The notes below the pieces were generated by a model. The model made no database searches, was not told the origin of the DNA, and was given only the letters and a program-made list of their open reading frames with translations. Shown one piece after another: positions 16,286-22,775 of a stretch of DNA of 51,815 bases. How positions within the stretch are numbered: position 1 is the stretch's first letter; each line of letters opens with the position of its first letter. The translations under genes were made by a program, and so were the position numbers. This DNA comes from UBA1672 sp964351365 (GTDB lineage Bacteria > Pseudomonadota > Alphaproteobacteria > Micavibrionales > Micavibrionaceae): positions 1-51,815 of the forward strand of contig CAYGNP010000019.1 in the NCBI GenBank assembly GCA_964351365.1, given 5' to 3'.

Positions 16286-16786
16286 ATGTTTTGTAACGAA
16301 GAACTCTTAAAAGAAACTGATCGACTGTCAAAATTTGCCTATAAGTTAACTCAAAACATTCACGATGCAGAAGATCTTTTGCATTCTACTATTGTTAAGG
16401 CACTTGATAAAAAGCATTTGTTTGAAGAAGGAACAAATCTGTTTAGCTGGATGTCAAAGATCATGTACAATTTGTTCGTATCAATGTACAGACGAAAAAC
16501 AAAGTTTGAAACGCAGTATGACCCTGAAAGTTTCATCGAGCGTGAACGGGTTGAGGCTTCACAAGAGACAAAGTCAGAGCTTAACCAAGTTAGCCGTGCG
16601 ATCAAAACATTGCCAAAAGATCACAGACAAATTCTGAGTATGATTTGCGTACGTGGTGATAAATACGCGGAAGTGTCAAATAAACTCAAAATTCCAATTG
16701 GTACTGTACGTTCTCGTTTATCGCGGGCCCGAGAGGGTTTAAATGATGCTCTGCTTTGTCCAAAGCTACATAGTGTTGCTGCATAA
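16286..16786 (+). CDS. EcfG-like ECF sigma factor
   Basis: A 166-aa extracytoplasmic-function sigma factor. Region 2 is seen as DAEDLLHSTIVKAL followed by GTNLFSWMSKIMYNLFVSMYRR, and region 4 as LPKDHRQIL...YAEVSNKLKIPIGTVRSRLSRAREGL. The GTNLFSWMSKIMYNLF wording is like alphaproteobacterial EcfG (general stress) sigma factors. AAGGAG lies nine bases before the ATG. No anti-sigma NepR or PhyR gene is adjacent, which is unusual for EcfG but known for secondary copies. I see no GGAAC element in its own promoter region. Several nearby genes carry EcfG-type promoters, so it is a likely local regulator. Confidence 0.82.
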   Translation: MFCNEELLKETDRLSKFAYKLTQNIHDAEDLLHSTIVKALDKKHLFEEGTNLFSWMSKIMYNLFVSMYRRKTKFETQYDPESFIERERVEASQETKSELNQVSRAIKTLPKDHRQILSMICVRGDKYAEVSNKLKIPIGTVRSRLSRAREGLNDALLCPKLHSVAA

Positions 16787-16810
16787 TTCAAATTTATATT
16801 TTTTCAAAAA

Positions 16811-16842
16811 AGTCCGGCAAAAAAATTTGTCGGATCTTTTTT
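16811..16842. terminator. Bidirectional terminator between sigma factor and kinase genes
   Basis: TCCGGCA pairs with TGTCGGA (one G-U), with a run of A before and a run of T after, so it can end transcription from both sides. The kinase stop codon lies at its right edge. Confidence 0.8.
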
Positions 16843-19102
16843 ATGCTGCGTCACGCCTGTTTTTATTCATATGCTTAAGAATTTCGCGTTTCAGGTCTGA
16901 TTCAACAATCGGTTTTGGAAGATAAGAATCCATTCCGGCCTGCGTGCATTTATCCTTATCTCCAACGAGTGCATGTGCCGTCATACCAATAATCGGTGTA
17001 TGTTTTAAGTTCTGGTTTTTTTCGGCATCCCTAATGTGGCGCGTTGCTAGAAATCCATCCATTTCAGGCATTTGAACGTCCATCAGAATGAGATCGTAAT
17101 GATTGTTAGACCACATTTGTGTAGCCTCAATGCCGTTACGTGCCACATCATAGTTAACGCCCGCTTCCTCAAGTATATGGCCAATGACGAGAATGTTACC
17201 CTCGTAATCTTCTACCAAAAGCACTTTTGTCTTTTCATTCAAAGATGATTGGACAATTGCGCTCAGTTTCTTGTTGATTGCGGCGCTGTCAGAATTGTTT
17301 TCTTGCGCTGATTCCATTTCTGGCATGGGCAGCAAAACAGAGAACGTTGATCCTTGACCCAACTCACTGCTTAAGAAAATATCCCCACCCATCAAACGCG
17401 CAAGATTTTTTGAAATTGGCAGCCCTAGACCCGTTCCACCGTATTTGCGTGACACAGAGGCATCTGCTTGTTTGAACCTTTCAAAAATAGCATCAAAATT
17501 TTCAGGTGAGATGCCCAGACCTGTGTCTGAAACATCGACCCGCAAGACATTAACCCCGGCACGGTCTTCATTTGCGGCTTTTACTTTTACTGCGCCTTCA
17601 TCAGTAAACTTAATTGCATTTCCAATCAGATTAATTAAAATCTGACGTATTCGTGCTTTGTCGCCTTTGAATTGTTTACCCTTAAGCATATTGTAATCCA
17701 AAATAAAGCTGATCCCTTTTTCCGAGGCTTTTATGGACATCATGTCGATAACATCCTGAAAAAGAATGCCGAGCTCAAATTCGTTTTCTTCCAAGTCAAT
17801 TTCACCACTCTCGATTTTTGAAAAATCCAGCACGTCGTTAATCAAATCTTTTAAAGCTGTTGTGCTGGAAGAAAGCGTAGATACTAGCTTTTTCTGTTTT
17901 TCATCAAGATTAGCCTGATTTTTGGTAAAAATTTCTGCAATACCGCTTATTGCCGTTAAGGGCGTGCGGATTTCGTGGCTCATATGTGCAAGAAAATCGC
18001 TTTTTGCCTGATTAGCATTAACAGCTTCTTTTTTCTCGCTTTCTAGTTTTTCCTGCATACGAATGATATGCGTGATATCCGTGTGTGCTCCAACTAGCCT
18101 GTAGGCTTTACCATTCTTATCAAGCAAACTTTTTGCGCGTGATTGAATCCAGACCCATCGCCCTGATTGATGTTTCAGACGAAATTTCTGATTATATTCT
18201 GATAATTCACCGTTCAAATACTGGCCTACATAATCCCAAACACGAGGGGCATCTTCGGGGTGAAGAATATCTCTGAAGTCTTCCGTAGTGCCTGTAAATG
18301 CAGAGCGCTCCTCGTAACCAAGCATTTTAAAAAACTGGCCTGAATAGAAAACCGAGCCACTTGCCAAATCCCAATCAAAAATTCCGTCCTGGGTCCCTTC
18401 AACAGCAAGCGTGAACCTACCTTTTGTGTCTTGTAGGCTAGCCTCAGCGTAGCTTCGTTTTTTTTGAGCATTTAGTAAAAACCAGTTGAATAACAGCAGT
18501 AAAAATGATGCTGATATGACCCCGATAAGAAGAGATTTAAAATATTGGCTTTTTTTATCCTCAAGAAGATCAATTCGAGCATTAAGAAGCTTATATTCCT
18601 CACTTAGGACGCCTGTGTTTATACGCATAATATCATCCCTCAATCCATCAATTATTTCGACATCTTGAAGTATTTGTGGGGATGCATCAGGTGAAACTTG
18701 CTGCGCTCGTTTTTCGAGCTCTTGAGAAAATCTATTAAAGTAATTTCGAATTTCATGGATACGGCTTGCTTGTGATGGATTATCATCAACCATCCCAATG
18801 AGCTCGGCTAGCAGGCCGGAAACCAGAGATTTTTTATTTTCGTACTCATCTAAAAAGCGATCATCGCCCGTGAGTAAATACCCTCTCTGCGAGGCAAGCA
18901 TGCTCTCGGTAAGCTCTGAAAGGTGCTGCGCGCCTATAATGACATTATGCGTGTGTTGTATCCAATCATCTTTTTTATCAAGATCGGACTCATTCATCAT
19001 GAGTATATAAATCATAAAACTGGCGAGCCCAATCAAAAGCACGCTGAACAAAACGTAATTTCGGATAAAAACCTTATCCATAGTTTTATTTAATTTTTTC
19101 AT
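16841..19102 (-). CDS. Hybrid sensor histidine kinase (CHASE3-PAS-HisKA-HATPase-REC)
   Basis: A 753-aa membrane kinase. A first membrane helix at about 13-35 and a second at about 192-212 enclose a periplasmic CHASE3 domain (SQRGYLLTGDDRFLDEY is typical). A PAS domain with PAC motif follows (GIFDWDLASG, RFRLKHQSGRWVW-like), then HisKA with the phosphoacceptor in AHMSHEIRTPL, a HATPase domain (NLIGNAIKFTDEG, DTGLGI, GGTGLGL) and a C-terminal receiver (ILMDVQMPEMDG, conserved K in LPKPI). All catalytic motifs are intact. It has a 16-base inverted repeat just before its start. It converges with the sigma factor gene and may feed the regulator at 15404 or an off-window phosphotransferase. Confidence 0.9.
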   Translation of the reverse strand: MKKLNKTMDKVFIRNYVLFSVLLIGLASFMIYILMMNESDLDKKDDWIQHTHNVIIGAQHLSELTESMLASQRGYLLTGDDRFLDEYENKKSLVSGLLAELIGMVDDNPSQASRIHEIRNYFNRFSQELEKRAQQVSPDASPQILQDVEIIDGLRDDIMRINTGVLSEEYKLLNARIDLLEDKKSQYFKSLLIGVISASFLLLLFNWFLLNAQKKRSYAEASLQDTKGRFTLAVEGTQDGIFDWDLASGSVFYSGQFFKMLGYEERSAFTGTTEDFRDILHPEDAPRVWDYVGQYLNGELSEYNQKFRLKHQSGRWVWIQSRAKSLLDKNGKAYRLVGAHTDITHIIRMQEKLESEKKEAVNANQAKSDFLAHMSHEIRTPLTAISGIAEIFTKNQANLDEKQKKLVSTLSSSTTALKDLINDVLDFSKIESGEIDLEENEFELGILFQDVIDMMSIKASEKGISFILDYNMLKGKQFKGDKARIRQILINLIGNAIKFTDEGAVKVKAANEDRAGVNVLRVDVSDTGLGISPENFDAIFERFKQADASVSRKYGGTGLGLPISKNLARLMGGDIFLSSELGQGSTFSVLLPMPEMESAQENNSDSAAINKKLSAIVQSSLNEKTKVLLVEDYEGNILVIGHILEEAGVNYDVARNGIEATQMWSNNHYDLILMDVQMPEMDGFLATRHIRDAEKNQNLKHTPIIGMTAHALVGDKDKCTQAGMDSYLPKPIVESDLKREILKHMNKNRRDAA

Positions 19103-19114
19103 ACGACTAGTATT

Positions 19115-19130
19115 TACAGTAATAACTGTA
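19115..19130. promoter_or_regulatory. Inverted repeat before the kinase gene
   Basis: TACAGT-AATA-ACTGTA is a perfect six-base inverted repeat centred about 20 bases upstream of the kinase ATG. It could be an operator for a dimeric regulator. It is too close to the start codon to be a usual -10/-35. Confidence 0.4.
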
Positions 19131-19135
19131 TTTTG

Positions 19136-19169
19136 AAAATAAAAAAAGACGCCCGTGCCTGGCGTCTTT
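19136..19169 (-). terminator. Terminator of the DUF1328 gene
   Basis: AAAGACGCC pairs with GGCGTCTTT around a seven-base loop, followed on the minus strand by a run of T. Confidence 0.88.
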
Positions 19170-19191
19170 AAAGTGATTATTAAGCGTTAAT

Positions 19192-19368
19192 CTATGATCT
19201 GGGCGCTCTTCCTCGTAATGCCCCCGCAAGGGCTGTAATGAGAAATAGAACGATAAACACAAAGAATAATACTTGAGCAATATTGGCTGAAACAGCTGCA
19301 ATACCTCCAAATCCAAATACCGCTGCAATCAAAGCAAGTACTAAAAATGATATGGCCCATCTAAGCAT
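19192..19368 (-). CDS. DUF1328 (YtjA-like) small membrane protein, 58 aa
   Basis: ATG at 19368 to TAG at 19194-19192 encodes 58 residues beginning MLRWAISFLVLALIAAVFGF and ending ALRGRAPRS, two membrane helices joined by a short GGIAAVSANIA turn. This is the DUF1328 family pattern. AAGGA precedes the ATG by about seven bases. A perfect EcfG promoter on the minus strand (19405-19429) and a terminator behind it make it a single-gene stress unit. Confidence 0.85.
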   Translation of the reverse strand: MLRWAISFLVLALIAAVFGFGGIAAVSANIAQVLFFVFIVLFLITALAGALRGRAPRS

Positions 19369-19404
19369 AATGTTTTCCTTTCAATTGTTTCTACTAGATA
19401 TACA

Positions 19405-19429
19405 AACGAAGAAATCTATTTTTAGTTCC
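19405..19429 (-). promoter_or_regulatory. EcfG-type promoter, perfect consensus (DUF1328)
   Basis: Minus strand GGAAC (19429-19425), 16-base spacer, CGTT (19408-19405), 37 bases before the DUF1328 ATG. Confidence 0.78.
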
Positions 19430-19461
19430 AAACGCTTGCAAATTGAGTAAAGAACGATCTT

Positions 19462-19486
19462 GGAACTATTACAGCGCCCCAGCGTT
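19462..19486 (+). promoter_or_regulatory. EcfG-type promoter, perfect consensus (CsbD)
   Basis: GGAAC (19462-19466), 16-base spacer, CGTT (19483-19486), 42 bases before the CsbD ATG at 19528. It is divergent to the DUF1328 promoter. Confidence 0.78.
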
Positions 19487-19527
19487 AGTGAAGCATGACA
19501 TTTACAAACACAAAAAGGAGATGAACA

Positions 19528-19737
19528 ATGAATAGCGATATTTTTGCAGGAAATTGGAAGCAATTTAAAGGCGAGGTTCAAAAACAGTGGGGGAAGCTCA
19601 CGGATGATCAATTTGATCAAATTGCCGGTGATCGTAACAAGCTTATTGGTCATATTCAAGAAAGCTACGGCCTTGCTAAAGATGAGGCAGAAAATCAAGT
19701 TAAAGAGTGGGAAAAAAAGACCAAAAAGGCGGCATAA
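19528..19737 (+). CDS. CsbD-family stress protein
   Basis: A 69-aa hydrophilic helical protein with the CsbD pattern: W-KQFKGEVQKQWGKLTDDQ, then GDRNKLIGHIQESYGLAKDEAE, then a lysine-rich end. CsbD proteins are general-stress genes in many bacteria with no known biochemical activity. The ribosome site AAAAGGAG lies about nine bases before the ATG. It has a perfect EcfG promoter upstream and a strong terminator downstream. Confidence 0.9.
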   Translation: MNSDIFAGNWKQFKGEVQKQWGKLTDDQFDQIAGDRNKLIGHIQESYGLAKDEAENQVKEWEKKTKKAA

Positions 19738-19755
19738 CCTTTTAACTCTTATTGA

Positions 19756-19786
19756 AAAAGGCGCCCTTTAATTCGGCGCCTTTTTT
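19756..19786. terminator. Bidirectional terminator after csbD-like gene
   Basis: AAAAGGCGCC pairs with GGCGCCTTTT (ten pairs, nine-base loop), with T residues after it on both strands. It serves the CsbD gene and the converging 19807-20052 gene. Confidence 0.9.
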
Positions 19787-19806
19787 GAGTTGAACATGTC
19801 TTTATG

Positions 19807-20052
19807 TTATAATTTATCTTTCAGCTTGCCAATTAGCGAGAGCACATCATCAGCTTTGGCTTGCTCATCCGGTGCGGTCATATTTTCTTCTGCCGCACGC
19901 TGCTTTGCAATTTCGTCTTCTTCCCAGCAACGTAATATTTCTAGTTTGTCATGTTTACTAAGCTTTTGATCACTTAGGACATCTCTTGGGCTTTCAAAAT
20001 GAGCTGAGGGATCTTTAAGAAAATTTTCAATCTTTTGGTTTTGTAAAGTCAT
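19807..20052 (-). CDS. Small acidic protein of unknown function, 81 aa
   Basis: An 81-residue soluble protein: NFLKDPSAHFESPRDVLSD, then KHDKLEILRCWEEDEIAKQRAAEENM, and a helical C-terminus (ADDVLSLIGKLKDKL). The wording P..V-L-x-D--L---DKLEIL--WE-DE is, as I recall, shared by small alphaproteobacterial proteins of unknown function, but I cannot name the family. It has a very strong ribosome site (AGGAGG). An EcfG-like element upstream (GGAAC-N16-GGTT) suggests stress control. Confidence 0.75.
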   Translation of the reverse strand: MTLQNQKIENFLKDPSAHFESPRDVLSDQKLSKHDKLEILRCWEEDEIAKQRAAEENMTAPDEQAKADDVLSLIGKLKDKL

Positions 20053-20079
20053 AACTTTTCCTCCTGTTTATATCAAACA

Positions 20080-20104
20080 AACCAATCAAAGTGAAATTTG
20101 TTCC
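20080..20104 (-). promoter_or_regulatory. EcfG-like promoter for the 81-aa protein gene
   Basis: Minus strand GGAAC (20104-20100), 16-base spacer, GGTT (20083-20080), one mismatch from CGTT, 28 bases before the ATG. Confidence 0.55.
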
Positions 20105-20153
20105 AAATTAATAATAAAATAAAAGCCGAAAAAACTCTCTCAAGGCATCTTAA

Positions 20154-20560
20154 AATTCAAACTTCAATCCAACTAATGCTGTTATTCATTTAAACTCTTC
20201 AATATCACTAGGCGATGATGCTGACCAAGCCTCAGATTTTTACGCGGTTGCTTATGACGTGCCTGGCGAGGGAACGATTATATCGTATCGCGGGACGGAC
20301 AGCCCTTTGGATGTTGCAACAGGTTATGGTGTGGGTTTGGGTGTGCCAACGGGAGATCAGGCGGTCCTGGCGTTTGGGTTTTACAGTGCGGTGGGCACAA
20401 AGTTCCGATCCCTTTGAAACGATTACGGTAACGGGTCATTCTTTGGGTGGTGGCTTAGCTGGGCTTGTTGGCGCAATCTATGGTAAAAAAATGTGTCTTA
20501 TTCGATAATCCACACTCACCGACAACGCACACCAAAATAGCCTCTAGAGAATTTGGGTGA
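20154..20560 (+). pseudogene. Decayed class 3 lipase-like gene fragment
   Basis: Three reading frames together spell a lipase_3-like alpha/beta hydrolase. The first (from 20154, no start codon) reads ...DFYAVAYDVPGEGTIISYRGTD... and stops at 20415-20417. The second carries the nucleophile elbow ITVTGHSLGGGLAGLVGAIYG and stops at 20506-20508. The third, after a run of seven A residues, reads VLFDNPHSP and stops at 20558-20560. SYRGTD (oxyanion-loop motif) and GHSLGG (catalytic serine) are hallmarks of the family. The N-terminus is missing and at least two frameshifts are present, so no active protein can be made. The first shift lies between about 20390 and 20415. Either the gene is dead or the assembly has two errors, the first being more likely. 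Confidence 0.75.
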
Positions 20561-20676
20561 TTCTAGACAGGTTTTTGAAATTCTCCGCATGCGTTGCAGC
20601 TCCGTCATCAGCAAAGCCCACTGTGTGCGGACTTTGTAGAGAATAATTCTCGTTGTGCGGGGATTTGAAGACTAAA

Positions 20677-20762
20677 TGGTGGAGGGGGCAGGATTCGAAC
20701 CTGCGTACTCATAAGAGGGCGGAGTTACAATCCGCTGCCTTTAACCACTCGACCACCCCTCC
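20677..20762 (-). tRNA. tRNA-Tyr (GTA)
   Basis: Minus-strand 86-base class II tRNA. The acceptor stem GGAGGGG pairs with CCCCTCC, followed by A and an encoded CCA. The anticodon arm GCGGA-TTGTAAC-TCCGC gives anticodon GTA. There is a long variable arm, and the T arm contains GGTTCGAATCC. It lies upstream of and divergent from rlmB. Confidence 0.95.
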
Positions 20763-20870
20763 AAGCAATTGGGAAAATACGAGTATCAAATGAAAAAATT
20801 TGATACCAGAACAAAAGACATTTTCCTTTTGCTGTCAAGTGTGTAATGGTCTTTTCAAGAGGAAAAGCAT

Positions 20871-21635
20871 ATGAAATTCAGAAAAAGCACAAATAAAAAT
20901 CCTTTGCTCTATGGCTTTCATGCCGTGCGTGAGGCGTGGCTGAACGAAACGCGCCTAATCCAGACTCTATACCTGACACCGCAGGCGCAAAAGGGCTTCG
21001 AGGACACTATTCTCGAAGGGCGGGCAAAAGGGCTAAGGCGCACGGAACCCGTGATCATCGAGAAGCAAAAGCTTGAGAGAATGCTGCCCAGAGACGCTGT
21101 TCATCAAGGCGTTGCCTTGCAATGCAACCCGCTGGAGGAGATGGATGTTCGCGACCTCGTCATCAGAATGCTGAACAAGCCCCGCGCTGTTCTGGCCATC
21201 CTCGATCAGGTTACAGACCCCCATAATGTTGGCGCAATCCTGCGCAGTGCCTCCGCCTTTGGCCTTGACGGGGTTATCATGCAGAAGAAACACGCGCCTG
21301 CGCTGGACGGCGTGCTGGCAAAAACCGCATGCGGCGCGCTTGAGCATATCCCAATCGCACAGGCCACAAACCTTAGCCGCGCTATCGAAGAGCTAAAAGA
21401 AGCTGGCTATCACGTTATGGGCCTGGATGAGCGCGGTCGGGAGCGCCTAGGCGATGCCCCAAGCCCTGATAAGCTGGCCCTCGTGCTGGGTTCAGAAGGC
21501 GATGGAATCCGTCATTTAGTCAAAGAAAGCTGCGATTCTCTTATTTGTCTGCCCACACAAGGGGCAATTGCAAGCCTGAATGTGTCAAACGCCGCGGCTG
21601 TAGCGTTCTACGCCGTCATGAAAAAAGACAAATAA
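20871..21635 (+). CDS. rlmB: 23S rRNA 2'-O-methyltransferase RlmB (SpoU family)
   Basis: A 254-aa SpoU/TrmH-family enzyme that methylates the ribose of G2251 (E. coli numbering) of 23S rRNA. It has the N-terminal substrate-binding domain (LYGFHAVREAW) and the trefoil-knot SAM domain with motif 1 (LDQVTDPHNVGAILRSA), motif 2 (LALVLGSEGDGIRHLV) and motif 3 (CLPTQGAIASLNVSNAAAVAFY). The single-gene layout with a GAGG ribosome site is clear. Other SpoU members (TrmH, TrmL) are less likely because of the RlmB-type N-terminal domain. Confidence 0.92.
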   Translation: MKFRKSTNKNPLLYGFHAVREAWLNETRLIQTLYLTPQAQKGFEDTILEGRAKGLRRTEPVIIEKQKLERMLPRDAVHQGVALQCNPLEEMDVRDLVIRMLNKPRAVLAILDQVTDPHNVGAILRSASAFGLDGVIMQKKHAPALDGVLAKTACGALEHIPIAQATNLSRAIEELKEAGYHVMGLDERGRERLGDAPSPDKLALVLGSEGDGIRHLVKESCDSLICLPTQGAIASLNVSNAAAVAFYAVMKKDK

Positions 21636-21675
21636 TGCATTTTTAATCCATTTTGTAACTTCTCAATAAATTTTT

Positions 21676-21705
21676 TTGACATCGTGCTCTGGATACTGCT
21701 AGAAT
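21676..21705 (+). promoter_or_regulatory. Sigma70-type promoter of a non-coding interval
   Basis: TTGACA (21676-21681), 18-base spacer, TAGAAT (21700-21705). The predicted start is near 21712. No large reading frame follows. Confidence 0.6.
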
Positions 21706-21711
21706 TAGAAC

Positions 21712-21985
21712 AAGTTAGAAAATAAACCAAAGGGGTCAAAAAATAACGCAAAATCGCAAACTATTTTCTTGTTTTGATAGAGCAGCGTGTGCTATGAAGT
21801 TAAGAAGTAAGGACATTGAATTGAGCGTTTAAAAAAAGAATTCGGTCACAGGCACTAAAAATAAAAAAAAGCCTAAAATGACCACAACGGTTCAACCCGC
21901 TGCTGACAAAATTATCTGGTAATTTTGTCAGCTTATCACCCCAACCTCAAAGGCCCCGCGACTTGTTTCCGGGGTCTCTTTTTTT
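21712..21985 (+). ncRNA. Candidate small RNA, about 274 nt
   Basis: Between rlmB and the convergent rsuA-like gene, a promoter (21676-21705) and a terminator (21951-21985) bracket about 274 bases without a substantial reading frame. Inside are a hairpin GGTCA/TGACC (21844-21848 with 21879-21883) that encloses AGGC/GCCT, and a perfect 13-base-pair stem (21902-21914 with 21920-21932, loop TCTGG). It does not show marks of tmRNA, RNase P, 6S or SRP RNA. A 14-residue frame (21877-21921, MTTTVQPAADKIIW) starts within the first stem and ends in the second. It has no clear ribosome site, so an RNA function is favoured, but a regulated micropeptide is possible. Confidence 0.55.
21951..21985 (+). terminator. 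Terminator of the candidate small RNA
   Basis: AGGCCCCG pairs with CGGGGTCT (one G-T), ten- to eleven-base loop, then seven T residues. It lies 25 bases before the convergent pseudouridine synthase gene. Confidence 0.88.
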
Positions 21986-22010
21986 GTCTAACTTCGTGCT
22001 AACTTTGGTA

Positions 22011-22733
22011 TCACGCAAAAATTTGCGCGATTTCCTCAAGGCTAAGCCCGCGAAATTCACCTTCCGGCAAATCACCTAGCCCAAGGCTGCCGGTCTGAAA
22101 ACGATGGAGCGCCACAACTTCATTCTCCAATTGCTCAAACATCCGCCGGATCTGCCGGTATCGTCCTTCATGCAAAACCATAACCCCCACACACGCACTT
22201 TCCGGCGACCAGTCCGCAGGCTTCAGGGGCTTATCCTCGCCCTTCATCATAAAATCCCCCGCCCCAAACAGCACCGCCTCATCCCCGCGCAAATCATCTC
22301 GCAGGGTAACATGGTAATGCTTGGGCGCATGGCTTTTCGGGTGCGTAATGCGGTGGAGCAAATCCCCGTCATCACTCATCAGTAATTGTCCCGTGCTGTA
22401 CTTATCCAGACGCCCCACCATCGAGAGCGCAGGCTTGCGCAGCGCGTAGCGCTCAGGCAGCAAATCATAAATAATCTGCCCCGGATCTTTGTGCGAACAC
22501 GTGTATCCCGCTGGTTTATGAAGCATAATCGTATAAGGCGAGAGCGGATCAAGCACCTGCCCATCAAAACTCACGCGCGCCGCCCGCACCACATCCAGAT
22601 CAACCGAAAGAGAGGGGTTCGTAACGCGCTCCCCGTCAATATCCAGCCACTCATTCTTGATCGCCATGGTCATTTCCTTGCGCCCCCCATAGCCCAAATT
22701 CGATAGCAACCGGTCTAATCTTATTGTCTTCAT
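22011..22733 (-). CDS. rsuA: RsuA-family rRNA pseudouridine synthase
   Basis: A 240-aa pseudouridine synthase of the RsuA/RluB/RluE/RluF family. It has an N-terminal S4 RNA-binding domain (IRLDRLLSNLGYGGRKEM), then the catalytic domain with the essential aspartate in VGRLDKYSTGQLLMSDDGDL, and the closing EGRYRQIRRMFEQL motif. It converts a uridine of 16S (RsuA) or 23S (RluB) rRNA. RLDK and the short size favour an RsuA-like member, but the target base is not certain. It is divergent from polA with 42 bases between starts. Confidence 0.85.
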   Translation of the reverse strand: MKTIRLDRLLSNLGYGGRKEMTMAIKNEWLDIDGERVTNPSLSVDLDVVRAARVSFDGQVLDPLSPYTIMLHKPAGYTCSHKDPGQIIYDLLPERYALRKPALSMVGRLDKYSTGQLLMSDDGDLLHRITHPKSHAPKHYHVTLRDDLRGDEAVLFGAGDFMMKGEDKPLKPADWSPESACVGVMVLHEGRYRQIRRMFEQLENEVVALHRFQTGSLGLGDLPEGEFRGLSLEEIAQIFA

Positions 22734-22775
22734 AATGCTCTAGACTTTCCTTTTTAATAGGCTACCTTAACACCC

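Noticed and set aside
20783..20806. Perfect nine-pair hairpin (GTATCAAAT / ATTTGATAC) between tRNA-Tyr and rlmB
   Set aside because: No T-run, no conserved context visible, and an AT-rich stem of this length can arise by chance.
21784..21822. Twelve-codon frame inside the candidate RNA at 21712-21985
   Set aside because: No ribosome site and no protein-like features beyond chance.
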